Origin: Yeosuana marina
Lineage (GTDB): Bacteria > Bacteroidota > Bacteroidia > Flavobacteriales > Flavobacteriaceae
NCBI RefSeq assembly: GCF_011762485.1
Contig: NZ_JAAKGI010000001.1
Coordinates: 573,962-637,961, forward strand
DNA length: 64,000 nt
Direction: 5' to 3'
In this document: positions 26,451 to 36,454 of the stretch, piece by piece
Position numbering within the stretch: position 1 is the stretch's first letter
How the letters are laid out: each line of letters opens with the position of its first letter
The notes under the pieces: generated by a model
What the model was told of the DNA's origin: nothing
What the model saw: only the letters and a program-made list of their open reading frames with translations
The model's database searches: none
Position numbers and translations under genes: made by a program

Positions 26451-26524
26451 CAATATTAATCTTAATTTCAATTCTTTTAAATGACATAAATCATATTTCA
26501 TATTAAAAAGTGAAATTATCTTTG
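26451..26524. promoter_or_regulatory. Divergent ferredoxin/korA promoters sharing one Crp/Fnr-like site
   Basis: The palindrome ATGACATAAATCAT (26481-26494) is centred 33 bp from the korA -7 box TATCTTTG (26517-26524, perfect) and also exactly 33 bp from TAATATTG on the minus strand (26451-26458), the likely ferredoxin -7 box. One dimer could therefore activate both genes. Confidence 0.7.
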
Positions 26525-26576
26525 ATCACATTAAATATAATAACATTTAATGAATTTGAACTAAATTAAATAGATT

Positions 26577-28433
26577 ATGTTAACAGAAAAAATGGAGCTC
26601 CAACCAGAAGTGTTAGAAGCCGTTGTTATTCGTTTTGTTGGAGATTCAGGTGATGGTATGCAATTAACAGGGACCCAATTTTCCGATACGTCGGCCATGT
26701 TTGGTAATGATATTGCTACCTTCCCTAATTACCCTTCAGAAATTAGGGCGCCACAAGGAAGCTTATATGGTGTATCAGGTTTTCAAGTACATATTGGTAG
26801 TGTTGAAGTGAGTACACCAGGCGATAATTTAGATTTATTGGTGGCCATGAATCCTGCGGGTTTAAAAACTAACCTGTATGCATTAAAGCCGGGTCATACT
26901 ATTATAGTTGATACAAATGCTTTTACTAAAAAGAATTTAGAGAAAGCACAGTATGAAAATAATCCACTTGAAGACCATAGTTTAGATAACTATAGAGTGA
27001 TTCAAGTCGATATGACATCGTTAACTAAAGAAGCGTTAAAAGATGTTGAAGGATTAGATAATAAATCAATTACTCGAAGTAAAAACATGTTTGCTTTAGG
27101 GATGGTGTATTGGATGTATGGAAGAGAAAAAGATCACACCATTGATTTCTTCAATAAAAAATTTAAAACAAAACCTCACCTTATAGAAGCTAATACTAAG
27201 GTTTTAAATGCAGGTTATTATTTTGCTGAGACCTTAGAATTAATTCCAAATGCCTATACCATTTCCCCTGCGAAAATGGCAGCAGGAACCTATAGAGTTA
27301 TTATGGGTAATACAGCTACAGCTTGGGGATTTTTAGCAGCGGCTGAAAAATCTGGTTTAGAGTTGTTTTTAGGATCATATCCTATTACACCAGCTACAGA
27401 TATATTACATGAACTGGTAAAACACAAACATTTTGGTGTAAAAGCATTTCAAGCTGAAGATGAAATTGCCGGAATCTCTTCGGCCATTGGAGCATCTTTT
27501 GCCGGAGATTTAGCGATTACAACAACCTCCGGACCTGGTTTAGCATTAAAAGGTGAAGCTTTAGGTTTGGCTATGATGATGGAATTGCCATTGGTTGTAG
27601 TTAATGTACAACGTGGAGGTCCATCAACAGGGTTACCAACAAAAACAGAGCAATCAGATTTATTACAAGCTATGTATGGCAGAAATGGTGAAAGTCCAGT
27701 GATTGTTATTGCGGCGAGTACACCTGCCAATTGTTTTGATTTTGCGTTTCAAGCATCTAAACTAGCTTTAGAACATATGACACCTGTTATATTATTAACA
27801 GATGGTTATATAGCTAACGGATCGGCACCTTGGAAAATACAAAGTATTGATGAGTTGCCAGAAATTAAAAACAATATATCTAAAGGCGTTATAGAAGATT
27901 GGCATCCTTACACACGAAATGAAGACACGCTGGCTCGTAATTGGGGCATACCAGGAACAGAAGGTTTTGAACACCGTTTAGGAGGTTTAGAAAAAGACAA
28001 AGTAACTGGTGACGTCAATCAAGCACCAGAGAATCATGAAGAAATGACGAAGATCAGAGCTGAAAAAGTGAAGCGCGTTCAAAATTATATTCCAGATATT
28101 AAAACAGAATTTGCCGATTCAGGAGATTTGTTGGTGGTAGGATGGGGAGGAACCTATGGTTCGTTGCATTCTGCAGTAAAACAAATAAACGAAGAAGGTT
28201 ATAAAAACATTGGGTTTGCTCACTTCAATTACATTAACCCTTTACCAAAAAATACGGGTGACTTATTATCTAGATTCAAAAAAATTGTTGTTTGTGAATT
28301 AAATAATGGTCAGTTTGCTAAGGTTTTAAGAATTAATTTCAATGGTATTGAGTTTTTACAATTTAATAAAATTCAAGGCTTACCTTTTGGAAACAATGAA
28401 CTTATCGAAGAATTTAAAAAAATAGTAAAATAA
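26577..28433 (+). CDS. korA: 2-oxoacid:ferredoxin oxidoreductase, fused gamma-alpha subunit
   Basis: With the next gene it oxidises a 2-oxoacid, most likely 2-oxoglutarate to succinyl-CoA, and reduces ferredoxin. The 618 residues combine an N-terminal gamma domain (from VVIRFVGDSGDGMQLTG, to about 190) and an alpha domain (GSYPITPATDILHEL near 265, then AEDEIAGISSAIGASFAG). This fused layout is that of KorA in Bacteroidota and actinobacteria. Substrate assignment is from family resemblance. It overlaps no gene and is 2 bp from korB. Confidence 0.92.
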   Translation: MLTEKMELQPEVLEAVVIRFVGDSGDGMQLTGTQFSDTSAMFGNDIATFPNYPSEIRAPQGSLYGVSGFQVHIGSVEVSTPGDNLDLLVAMNPAGLKTNLYALKPGHTIIVDTNAFTKKNLEKAQYENNPLEDHSLDNYRVIQVDMTSLTKEALKDVEGLDNKSITRSKNMFALGMVYWMYGREKDHTIDFFNKKFKTKPHLIEANTKVLNAGYYFAETLELIPNAYTISPAKMAAGTYRVIMGNTATAWGFLAAAEKSGLELFLGSYPITPATDILHELVKHKHFGVKAFQAEDEIAGISSAIGASFAGDLAITTTSGPGLALKGEALGLAMMMELPLVVVNVQRGGPSTGLPTKTEQSDLLQAMYGRNGESPVIVIAASTPANCFDFAFQASKLALEHMTPVILLTDGYIANGSAPWKIQSIDELPEIKNNISKGVIEDWHPYTRNEDTLARNWGIPGTEGFEHRLGGLEKDKVTGDVNQAPENHEEMTKIRAEKVKRVQNYIPDIKTEFADSGDLLVVGWGGTYGSLHSAVKQINEEGYKNIGFAHFNYINPLPKNTGDLLSRFKKIVVCELNNGQFAKVLRINFNGIEFLQFNKIQGLPFGNNELIEEFKKIVK

Positions 28434-28435
28434 TT

Positions 28436-29449
28436 ATGGAAGCAACTCTTGAAAAAAAATACACTTTTAAAGATTTCGCTAGCGATCAAGAAGTAAGATG
28501 GTGTCCTGGATGTGATGACTATGTTATTTTACGTTCTATGCAAAAAGCACTTCCAGAAATGGGCGTGAAAAAAGAAGATGTTGTATTTGTATCTGGTATT
28601 GGATGCTCATCTCGTTTTCCTTATTATATGAATACATACGGAATGCATACCATTCACGGCAGAGCTCCTGCCATTGCTACTGGAGTAAAACTGGCTAATC
28701 CTGAATTGAGTGTTTGGGTTATGACAGGTGACGGTGATGCGATGGCTATTGGGGGTAATCATTTTATCCATGTGTTAAGAAGAAATATCGATTTAAACAT
28801 TGTATTGTTTAATAACGAAATTTACGGATTAACAAAAGGGCAATTTTCACCAACATCATTAGTTGGTCAGAAAACAAAATCGTCTCCTTACGGAAATACA
28901 CAACCACCATTTCGTCCAGGCGAGTTAGCCTTAGGTGCAGGTGCCAGATTTTTTGGAAGAATAGGAGGGAATGTACCAAAAGACATAACACAGATGCTTA
29001 TTGAAGCACATCAGTTTAAAGGAACCTCATTAATAGAAGTCCTTCAAAATTGTGTTATCTTTAATGACGGATGTTATAGTAATATTACAAATAAAGACAC
29101 AAAAGAAGATAAGCAGATTTATTTAGAGCATGGTAAACCCATGATTTTTGGTAAAAATCGGGACAAAGGATTGGTTCTAAATAATCTGAAATTAGAAGTG
29201 GTGACTATTGGCGAAAATGGTATTACTGAAGATGATATTTTAGTCCATAATGCTAAGGAAAAGGATCCAACAATGCATCAAATGTTAGTACGGTTAGAAT
29301 ATCCTGTCGCAACAGGAATCATCAGAAGTTTTGAGGACGTAACTCTTGAAGAACGAGAAGATGAATTAACAAGACAGGTGAAGGCAAATTCTAAGTTTAC
29401 AAAAACAAACGATTTATTCTTTTCAGGAGAAATATACATGGTAAAATAA
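28436..29449 (+). CDS. korB: 2-oxoacid:ferredoxin oxidoreductase, beta subunit
   Basis: A 337-residue TPP- and [4Fe-4S]-binding partner of korA. Cluster cysteines are seen in RWCPGCDDYVI (about 22-32) and VSGIGCSSRFPYY, with a further Cys near 205. The TPP/Mg motif is MTGDGDAMAIGGNHFIHVLRRN (about 96-117). Starts 2 bp after korA, so translation is probably coupled. No terminator is seen before nuoA, but nuo has its own promoter, so partial read-through is possible. Confidence 0.94.
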   Translation: MEATLEKKYTFKDFASDQEVRWCPGCDDYVILRSMQKALPEMGVKKEDVVFVSGIGCSSRFPYYMNTYGMHTIHGRAPAIATGVKLANPELSVWVMTGDGDAMAIGGNHFIHVLRRNIDLNIVLFNNEIYGLTKGQFSPTSLVGQKTKSSPYGNTQPPFRPGELALGAGARFFGRIGGNVPKDITQMLIEAHQFKGTSLIEVLQNCVIFNDGCYSNITNKDTKEDKQIYLEHGKPMIFGKNRDKGLVLNNLKLEVVTIGENGITEDDILVHNAKEKDPTMHQMLVRLEYPVATGIIRSFEDVTLEEREDELTRQVKANSKFTKTNDLFFSGEIYMVK

Positions 29450-29516
29450 ATTTTATTACTTAAGATTATAGAGTATTTTTTAAAAATAAATAGTATTTAA
29501 AATTAATTTTTAAAAC

Positions 29517-29560
29517 CTGACATATGTTAGTATTCAGGTTAATTAATACAACTAATTTTG
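29517..29560 (+). promoter_or_regulatory. nuo operon promoter with a degenerate Crp/Fnr-like site
   Basis: CTGACATATGTTAG (29517-29530) is one mismatch from the TGAC-N4-GTCA form. Its centre is 33 bp from a perfect -7 box TAATTTTG (29553-29560). An extra outer dyad, AACCTGA/TCAGGTT (29514-29520 and 29534-29540), overlaps it. Confidence 0.6.
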
Positions 29561-29584
29561 AATTTTTTAAAACAGATCATTTAA

Positions 29585-29935
29585 ATGGGATCAGAAGCGA
29601 TTATAGTATTTTTACTAGCGGGAATTATATTAGTTGCAGGAGCAAATTTCTTATCAAATTTAATTTCTCATAAATCAGATAATCCACAAAAACGAGAACC
29701 TTATGAAAGCGGAATGGTTACTGTTGGACCTACTTGGGTGCAATTTAAAGTTGGCTATTACCTCTTTGCTATTTTATTTTTAATTTTTGATGTAGAGGTA
29801 GCATTTTTAGTGCCGTGGGCTGTAGTTTTTAAAGACTTTGGGTCTGTAGCAATAATTGAGATACTTGTTTTCTTATTTATTTTAGGATTAGGGTTAATTT
29901 ATGCATGGAAAAAAGGAGCATTAAAATGGGAGTAG
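29585..29935 (+). CDS. nuoA: Complex I subunit A
   Basis: A 116-residue subunit with three membrane helices (about 5-25, 61-83, 88-110). The loop KREPYESGM is the conserved NuoA/ND3 loop at the quinone-site side. First gene of an eleven-gene operon, with a 10-base overlap into nuoB. Confidence 0.95.
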   Translation: MGSEAIIVFLLAGIILVAGANFLSNLISHKSDNPQKREPYESGMVTVGPTWVQFKVGYYLFAILFLIFDVEVAFLVPWAVVFKDFGSVAIIEILVFLFILGLGLIYAWKKGALKWE

Positions 29936-30519
29936 ACGACAAAGAACGATATTTATCGCAAGCAGAATATAGAAATCAAGAAATTCCTGAAGATTTCCCC
30001 GGAAAAGTTATTCCGGCAGGAAATGGAGCTAACGTGATTGTTACTTCATTAGACAAAATAATCAATTGGGGGCGATCAAATTCACTTTGGTCGCTTTACT
30101 TTGGTACCAGTTGCTGTGCTATAGAAATGATGCAAACCGGAGCCGCCAGACATGATTATTCACGGTTTGGTTTTGAGGTGGCAAGACCTTCCCCAAGACA
30201 AGCCGACTTAATCATTATTGCAGGAACTATCGTCAATAAAATGGCACCTGTGTTACGTCGTTTGTACGACCAGATGGCCGAGCCCAAATATGTAATTGCT
30301 ATGGGAGCTTGTGCTATTTCTGGAGGACCATTTTTTTATAATTCGTATTCAGTAGTAAAAGGAGCCGACCATGTCATACCGGTTGATGTGTATGTGCCCG
30401 GTTGTCCACCTCGTCCTGAAGCTTTGTTGCAGGGTATGCTCATGCTTCAAGATAAAATTAGAACTGAAAACATGAAGCAGAAAGAAAATCCTATTGATGG
30501 ATTTGATGAAGGAAAATAA
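29926..30519 (+). CDS. nuoB: Complex I subunit B
   Basis: A 197-residue peripheral subunit that holds cluster N2, the last cluster before quinone. Ligands include the tandem Cys63-Cys64 ([12 protein letters not shown]), the Cys in GACAISGG and the Cys in [12 protein letters not shown] use the ATG at 29926 ([10 protein letters not shown]) instead of an in-frame ATG at 29905. It has an AAGGAG ribosome-binding site at 29913-29918, unusual strength for this group, and the longer form adds residues not found in the family. Confidence 0.95.
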   Translation: MGVDDKERYLSQAEYRNQEIPEDFPGKVIPAGNGANVIVTSLDKIINWGRSNSLWSLYFGTSCCAIEMMQTGAARHDYSRFGFEVARPSPRQADLIIIAGTIVNKMAPVLRRLYDQMAEPKYVIAMGACAISGGPFFYNSYSVVKGADHVIPVDVYVPGCPPRPEALLQGMLMLQDKIRTENMKQKENPIDGFDEGK

Positions 30520-30528
30520 TAAGAAGTT

Positions 30529-30990
30529 ATGACTAACGAAGCCTTACAAAGTTTAATAAGTAGCTGGATTCCAGATTTAGAGTTTTCTGAAGAAGAATCT
30601 CAATTTTTAAATATTACAGTTACGCCCGAACATCTTCATCAATTAATGAAAGATTTAAAGACTAATAAAGAAACTAGTTTCGATTATTTGTTCTGTTTAA
30701 GTGGTGTTGACTGGCAACCAGAATTAGGTGTTGTGTATCATTTAGAATCTACAACCCACAGACATATGCTTGTTGTAAAAGTAAAAACTGCCGATAGGGA
30801 AAATCCAACAATAGATTCTGTTTGTGATATATGGAAAACAGCCGAATTTCATGAACGTGAGGTTTTTGATTTCTTCGGAATAACATTCAATAATCACCCT
30901 AATTTAAAACGTTTGTTTTTAACAGAGGAATGGGAAGGCTTTCCATTAAGAAAAGACTATGAAGATGAGATTAACATGGTAATTAAATAA
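30529..30990 (+). CDS. nuoC: Complex I subunit C
   Basis: A 153-residue matrix/cytoplasm-side subunit of the quinone module. It has the typical C-terminal EFHEREVFDFFGITFNNHPNLKRLFLTEEWEGFPLRKDYE signature. It is separate from nuoD, not fused. The stop overlaps the nuoD start by one base. Confidence 0.94.
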   Translation: MTNEALQSLISSWIPDLEFSEEESQFLNITVTPEHLHQLMKDLKTNKETSFDYLFCLSGVDWQPELGVVYHLESTTHRHMLVVKVKTADRENPTIDSVCDIWKTAEFHEREVFDFFGITFNNHPNLKRLFLTEEWEGFPLRKDYEDEINMVIK

Positions 30991-32114
30991 TGATGGAAAC
31001 AACTGCAGTTAAGAGTAATTTCAAATCAGAAGAATATTTTATTAATATGGGGCCACAGCATCCTGCTACGCATGGTGTGTTACGTTTGTTGTTAACCATT
31101 GATGGTGAAATCATTAAAAAAGTAGAGCCGGATTTAGGCTATATTCATCGTTCCATTGAAAAAATGTGCGAGCGTGACAGCTATCAGCAAATCGTACATC
31201 TTACAGATAGAATGGATTATTTGTCGTCACATATAAATAACGAAGCTGTTTGTTTAACTGTTGAGAATGCGCTTCAATTAGAAATTCCAGATCGCGTTCA
31301 AGTGATTAGAACTATTCTTAGTGAATTAACTAGAATAGCATCACATTGTTTATGGTGGGGTGTTATGGGTATGGACGTTGGTGCATTAACGACGTACTTC
31401 TATGGTTTCAGAGATCGCGAAATGATTAATGATATTTTTGAAGAAACCTGTGGTGCCAGACTCACGATGAATTATAATATTCCTGGTGGTTTAATGTTTG
31501 ATATTCATCCAAATTTTGTAAAAAGAACTAAAGAGTTTATCACTCATTTCAAAACAAAATTACCAGAGTATGATACCTTACTAACAGGTAATATCATCTT
31601 TCAAAAAAGAACTAAAGGCGTTGGGATTTTATCAAAAGAAGATGCCATTTCTTTCGGAGCTTCCGGTCCTGTTGGTCGTGCTTCGGGCTATTCATGTGAT
31701 GTTAGAAAGCATCATCCGTATAGTGCTTATGATAGAGTCACTTTTAATGAGGCTTTGAAAACAGAAGGAGACACGTTTGCAAGATACCAAGTTAGAATTC
31801 AGGAAATGTGGGAATCAATGGCAATCATTGAACAATTGATTGATAATATTCCGGAAGGAGAACATAAAGTAGCAACCAACGCTGTCATCAAATTACCAAA
31901 AGGCGAGTTTTATCAAAAAGTAGAAACAGCGAGAGGGGAGTTAGGAGTTTACATTATTAGTACAGGAACAAAAAATCCGTACCGTGTTAAATTCCGCTCA
32001 CCTGGATTTTCAAATTTATCATTGTTAAACCATATAGCAGTTGGTGGAAAAATAGGAGATTTAGTAGCATCTATGGCTACGCTAGATCTTGTAATACCTG
32101 ATATTGACAGATAA
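30990..32114 (+). CDS. nuoD: Complex I subunit D
   Basis: A 374-residue subunit forming the quinone-binding cavity with NuoB. The family start FINMGPQHPATHGVLRLLL (about 17-35) and the C-terminal RGELGVYIISTGTKNPYRVKFRSPGFSNL are present. It is related to hydrogenase large subunits but has no nickel-ligand cysteines, so it is not a hydrogenase. The next gene is nuoH. nuoE, nuoF and nuoG, which would normally come between, are absent. Confidence 0.95.
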   Translation: MMETTAVKSNFKSEEYFINMGPQHPATHGVLRLLLTIDGEIIKKVEPDLGYIHRSIEKMCERDSYQQIVHLTDRMDYLSSHINNEAVCLTVENALQLEIPDRVQVIRTILSELTRIASHCLWWGVMGMDVGALTTYFYGFRDREMINDIFEETCGARLTMNYNIPGGLMFDIHPNFVKRTKEFITHFKTKLPEYDTLLTGNIIFQKRTKGVGILSKEDAISFGASGPVGRASGYSCDVRKHHPYSAYDRVTFNEALKTEGDTFARYQVRIQEMWESMAIIEQLIDNIPEGEHKVATNAVIKLPKGEFYQKVETARGELGVYIISTGTKNPYRVKFRSPGFSNLSLLNHIAVGGKIGDLVASMATLDLVIPDIDR

Positions 32115-32115
32115 C

Positions 32116-33189
32116 ATGAGCACAATGAATATATCTTTAAGCATAACAGAAACAATTCAAGATTGGCTTATTACCATGATGCCAGAAGGCGTTGCAAGTA
32201 TTCTTGCAATGACTTTAGTTGCCTTGATTTATTTAGCAATTTTTGCTGTTGCCGGATTGTATTTAGTACTTCTTGAGCGTAAAGTTGCAGCCTGGTTTCA
32301 ATTGCGAATTGGACCTAACAGAGTTGGATACTGGGGACTATTTCAAACGATGGCAGATGCCTTAAAACTAGTTTCAAAAGAGTTAACAGGAACTGTTAAA
32401 GCCGATAAATTTTTGTACAATTTAGCACCTTATTTTGTCATTATATCTTCATTAATGGCATTAGCTGTGTTTCCGTTTACACAAGAATTTCAAGCTTTCG
32501 ATATTAATATAGGAATCTTCTTTTTAATTGCTATTTCATCTATTGGTGTTATTGGGATTTTATTAGGAGGTTGGAGTAGTAACAACAAATTTGCACTTAT
32601 CGGAGCGATGCGAAGTGGGGTACAAACCATTAGTTACGAATTATCGGTGGGGTTGTCATTATTAACTATGATTGTTATTACAGGAACTTTACAATTATCA
32701 GAAATAGTAGAAGTTCAAAAACATGGTTGGTTAATTTTACAAGGTCATGTACCCGCTATCATAGCGTTTATGGTTTATATGATTGCTGGAACAGCAGAAA
32801 CTAATAGAGCACCGTTTGATATGGTTGAAGCCGAATCTGAATTAGGAGCAGGCTTCCATACAGAGTATTCTGGAATGAAATTCGCCTATTTCTTTTTGGC
32901 AGAGTTTATTAATATGTTCATTATTGCTGCGATTGCTACTACCGTATTTTTTGGAGCCTGGTTATCACCTTTCGGAATTACCGAATCTCTTCCTTGGTTA
33001 GGTATTTTCTGGTTCTTAGGAAAAACATTGTTATTAGTATTTCTAATGATGTGGTTTAGATGGACGTTCCCGCGCTTAAGAGTAGATCAGTTATTAACGC
33101 TTGAATGGAAATATTTGTTACCAATCAACTTGGTTAACATCGTGATAATGGCCATCATTGTTTGGTTGAACTTAACCATTAAATTTTAA
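32116..33189 (+). CDS. nuoH: Complex I subunit H
   Basis: A 357-residue membrane subunit with about eight helices linking the quinone site to the proton pumps. Conserved loops are LLERKVAAWFQLRIGPNRVG and TAETNRAPFDMVEAESELGAGFHTEYSG. I take the ATG at 32116 (MSTMNIS), just after the nuoD stop, over an in-frame TTG at 32104 that overlaps nuoD. Confidence 0.95.
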   Translation: MSTMNISLSITETIQDWLITMMPEGVASILAMTLVALIYLAIFAVAGLYLVLLERKVAAWFQLRIGPNRVGYWGLFQTMADALKLVSKELTGTVKADKFLYNLAPYFVIISSLMALAVFPFTQEFQAFDINIGIFFLIAISSIGVIGILLGGWSSNNKFALIGAMRSGVQTISYELSVGLSLLTMIVITGTLQLSEIVEVQKHGWLILQGHVPAIIAFMVYMIAGTAETNRAPFDMVEAESELGAGFHTEYSGMKFAYFFLAEFINMFIIAAIATTVFFGAWLSPFGITESLPWLGIFWFLGKTLLLVFLMMWFRWTFPRLRVDQLLTLEWKYLLPINLVNIVIMAIIVWLNLTIKF

Positions 33190-33193
33190 AGGC

Positions 33194-33670
33194 ATGAGTT
33201 ATTTTTCAGATATATATAATGGAATAAAAACACTGCTAACCGGCATGAGTGTTACCGGTAAGTACTTTTTAACTTCCAGAAAAGGAGCAATTACGCAGCA
33301 ATATCCAGATAACAGGGACACCTTAAAAATGTTTGAACGTTTTCGTGGTGAAGTTGTAATGCCTCATGATGAAAATAATGAACATCAATGTACTGGTTGT
33401 CAAAAATGTGAACTGGCTTGTCCCAATGGAAGTATAGAAATCATTTGGGATAGAGGGATTGATGAAGCAACAGGTAAAAAGAAAAAATTTATAGACAAAC
33501 ACGTTTACCATTTAGGATTATGTACTATGTGTGGTTTGTGTATTGAAGCGTGTCCTACCGATGCCATTGTCTGGGCTCAGAATTACGAGAACTCAACGTA
33601 TGATAGAACACAATTAACTAAAGTTTTAAACAGGCCTGGATCAAAAGTTAAAGCTGGCGTAGAAGATTAA
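33194..33670 (+). CDS. nuoI: Complex I subunit I
   Basis: A 158-residue subunit carrying clusters N6a and N6b. Ligands are Cys66, 69, 72 and 76 (CTGCQKCELACP) and Cys110, 113, 116 and 120 (CTMCGLCIEACP). In complexes without the NADH module this 8-Fe subunit is the most likely docking point for ferredoxin. Starts 4 bp after nuoH. Confidence 0.95.
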   Translation: MSYFSDIYNGIKTLLTGMSVTGKYFLTSRKGAITQQYPDNRDTLKMFERFRGEVVMPHDENNEHQCTGCQKCELACPNGSIEIIWDRGIDEATGKKKKFIDKHVYHLGLCTMCGLCIEACPTDAIVWAQNYENSTYDRTQLTKVLNRPGSKVKAGVED

Positions 33671-33674
33671 GCAT

Positions 33675-34199
33675 ATGGAAAAATATATTTTTTACATCTT
33701 ATCGGTTATAATCATTGCATTTGCAGTGGCTTCAGTAAGCAGCCGTAAAATGCTTCGTTCTGTAATATACCTATTATTTGTTTTGTGCGGAATAGCTGGT
33801 ATTTATTTTTTAATTGATTACAATTTTTTAGCAGCCATTCAACTTACGGTGTATGCAGGAGGAATTATAGTACTTATTATTTTTTCAGTTCTGCTTGTTC
33901 ATCATATTGAAATGGAACTAGAAATGGCTAAACCATTAAGAAAAGTCCTTACAGGCTTGTTATGTTTATTAGGTTTAGGCGTTTTTTTATATACCATTTA
34001 TAATAATGACTTTAATGTGGTAGAAAATAACGTTACTACGTCTACCGCAGATATAGGAGCTAAACTTTTAAGTTACGATGCAGGCGGATTTATATTGCCA
34101 TTTGAGGTAATAAGTTTATTACTCTTAGCGTCTATGATTGGAGCTATTGTGATAGCTAAAGGAAGAAAACTAAATGACAAAAATAACGAAGCGTTATGA
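33675..34199 (+). CDS. nuoJ: Complex I subunit J
   Basis: A 174-residue membrane subunit with five helices. It has the third-helix segment AAIQLTVYAGGIIVLIIFSVLL typical of NuoJ/ND6. Overlaps nuoK by 4 bases (ATGA). Confidence 0.94.
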   Translation: MEKYIFYILSVIIIAFAVASVSSRKMLRSVIYLLFVLCGIAGIYFLIDYNFLAAIQLTVYAGGIIVLIIFSVLLVHHIEMELEMAKPLRKVLTGLLCLLGLGVFLYTIYNNDFNVVENNVTTSTADIGAKLLSYDAGGFILPFEVISLLLLASMIGAIVIAKGRKLNDKNNEAL

Positions 34200-34513
34200 T
34201 AGCAGGCATTAGTATATACGAGATTTTAACGGTAACATCCATCTTGTTTTTTATTGGGATTTACGGTTTTATAACACGGAAGAATTTGATTTCAGTATTG
34301 ATTTCTATTGAATTAATATTGAATGCATCTGTGGTAAATTTTGTGGTGATTAATAAGTATTTATACCCAGATATGTTGCAAGGGGTTATTTTTTCAATTT
34401 TTATTATAGCCGTTGCAGCCGCCGAAACAGCCTTGGCAGTTTCCATAATAATTAATCTTTACAGACAGATTAGTTCTGTTGAGGTTAAAGACACTGAAAT
34501 CATGAAATATTAA
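34196..34513 (+). CDS. nuoK: Complex I subunit K
   Basis: A 105-residue, three-helix membrane subunit. The charged residues of NuoK/ND4L proton transfer are visible: Glu in ISIELILNASVVNFV and Glu in AAAETALAVSIIINLYR. Confidence 0.95.
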   Translation: MIAGISIYEILTVTSILFFIGIYGFITRKNLISVLISIELILNASVVNFVVINKYLYPDMLQGVIFSIFIIAVAAAETALAVSIIINLYRQISSVEVKDTEIMKY

Positions 34514-34524
34514 TAGGTTGAATT

Positions 34525-36444
34525 ATGAATATTAGTTACACTATATTAATTCCTTTAATTCCACTAGCAGTATTTTTATTGTTAGGACTTAATAGTAAAC
34601 GAATAAAACCTGCAATTTCTGGTTATATTGGAGTTCTAGGGTTGTCTGTTTCGGCCGTATTATCGTTTTATACAGCCTATCAATACTTTTTTGTAAGTGG
34701 AAAAGTGGATGGCGTTTATCAAACCTTTGTCAATAAAAGTGTATGGATGAATTTTACAGAGACATTGCATATTGATATGGGTGTTTTAATCGACCCTATT
34801 TCAATCATGATGCTTATCGTGGTTTCCATTGTATCGCTCATGGTTCATATTTACAGTAGAGGATATATGAAAGGGGATGACGGATACACCCGATTTTTCT
34901 CATATTTATCACTATTTACGTTCTCTATGTACGGATTGGTTTTGGCAACTAATCTCTTTCAAATTTATATTTTTTGGGAATTGGTTGGAGTGTCTTCATT
35001 TTTATTGATTGGCTATTATTACACCAAACCGTCAGCAGTTTCAGCTGCAAAAAAAGCATTTATAGTCACTCGATTTGCCGATTTAGGATTCCTAATAGGG
35101 ATTTTAATTATGGGCTATTTTACTGGGACCTATGATTTTGAAACCTTAAACAACCCAGAAGGAGCGGTTATTTTAAATTGGGCCTCCACCTCATTCATGG
35201 GACTTTCAGTAATCACTTGGGCATTACTATTAATATTTATTGGAGGTGCTGGTAAATCAGCTATGTTTCCGTTACATATTTGGTTGCCTGATGCTATGGA
35301 AGGTCCAACGCCAGTTTCGGCTTTAATTCACGCAGCTACCATGGTTGTTGCAGGTGTTTATTTAGTAGCGCGACTATTCCCAATGTTTTATTTTGTCGAA
35401 CATGGTTTTGCATTGAATGTGGTTGCTTATGTTGGCGCTTTTTCTTCATTGTTTGCGGCAATTATAGCGATTACTCAAACCGATATCAAACGTGTTTTGG
35501 CATTTTCAACCATGTCACAAATCGGTTATATGATGTTAGCCTTAGGCGTTTCTGGTTATGATGGTCACGAAGGCGTCGGCTATATGGCATCTATGTTCCA
35601 TTTGTTTACGCATGCCATGTTTAAAGCCTTATTGTTCTTAGGTGCTGGTTCTGTAATTCACGCAGTACACAGTAATTATTTAAAAGATATGGGTGGTTTA
35701 CGCAAGTATATGCCCATTACAAATATTACGTTTTTAATCGCTGCATTAGCTATTTCAGGGGTACCACCATTTGCAGGATTTTGGAGTAAAGATGAAATTT
35801 TAGTAGCTGCTTTCGAACACAATAAACTAATTTATTACGTAGGCGTTTTTGTAGCAGGATTAACAGCCTTTTATATGTTTAGAGTTTATTTCGGAATCTT
35901 CTGGGGTAAAGAAAAACAATATGAGCATGCGCCTCATGAATCACCACTATCAATGACAGGGCCTTTAATAGTTCTTGCTATACTTAGTGCAGTAGGAGGC
36001 TTCATTCCGTTTAGTGAATTGATTACTCCAGATAGAATTGGTTTTGAAGCTCATTTAAATTATCCACTTGCTGCCATTGCAACTGGTGTTGGTTTAATTG
36101 GAATTGTATTGGCGTGGGTGTTTTATAAAAAAGAAAATAGCTTATCTGATAAATACGCACTGGCATTTGGCCCTTTTTATAGATGGGCAAGTGATAAATT
36201 CTATATTGATGAAATATATTTATTCATCACAAAGAAAATCATATTCAAACATATTTCTGCACCGATTGCAAAATTTGATAAAAAATATGTTGATGGTACC
36301 ATGGAAGGCATTGGTAACAAAACTGTATTGATTTCTAAAGCCATAAAAGGAATTCAATCTGGTAAGGTGCAAGATTATGCGTTTTCATTTGTTATGGGAG
36401 CTGTCATCATAGCATTAGTGTTTATTTATTTATGGACAAACTAA
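34525..36444 (+). CDS. nuoL: Complex I subunit L
   Basis: A 639-residue antiporter-like proton-pumping subunit. The core has the conserved FWELVGVSSFLLIGYYY glutamate (about 148-164), a lysine in GGAGKSAMFPLHIWLPDAMEGPTPVSALIHAATMV, and histidines in MFHLFTHAMFKALLFL. The long C-terminal lateral helix and final anchor (VMGAVIIALVFIYLW) are present, so the subunit is full length. Confidence 0.95.
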   Translation: MNISYTILIPLIPLAVFLLLGLNSKRIKPAISGYIGVLGLSVSAVLSFYTAYQYFFVSGKVDGVYQTFVNKSVWMNFTETLHIDMGVLIDPISIMMLIVVSIVSLMVHIYSRGYMKGDDGYTRFFSYLSLFTFSMYGLVLATNLFQIYIFWELVGVSSFLLIGYYYTKPSAVSAAKKAFIVTRFADLGFLIGILIMGYFTGTYDFETLNNPEGAVILNWASTSFMGLSVITWALLLIFIGGAGKSAMFPLHIWLPDAMEGPTPVSALIHAATMVVAGVYLVARLFPMFYFVEHGFALNVVAYVGAFSSLFAAIIAITQTDIKRVLAFSTMSQIGYMMLALGVSGYDGHEGVGYMASMFHLFTHAMFKALLFLGAGSVIHAVHSNYLKDMGGLRKYMPITNITFLIAALAISGVPPFAGFWSKDEILVAAFEHNKLIYYVGVFVAGLTAFYMFRVYFGIFWGKEKQYEHAPHESPLSMTGPLIVLAILSAVGGFIPFSELITPDRIGFEAHLNYPLAAIATGVGLIGIVLAWVFYKKENSLSDKYALAFGPFYRWASDKFYIDEIYLFITKKIIFKHISAPIAKFDKKYVDGTMEGIGNKTVLISKAIKGIQSGKVQDYAFSFVMGAVIIALVFIYLWTN

Positions 36445-36454
36445 ATGGATTAAT

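Noticed and set aside
29514..29540. AACCTGA/TCAGGTT dyad before nuoA as a terminator of korAB
   Set aside because: Stem is only 7 bp with a 13-base loop and no T run; it overlaps the regulatory site.
31000..32114. NuoD as a membrane-bound hydrogenase large subunit (Ech/Mbh type)
   Set aside because: No nickel-ligand CxxC pairs at either end, and it is flanked by standard complex I subunits.
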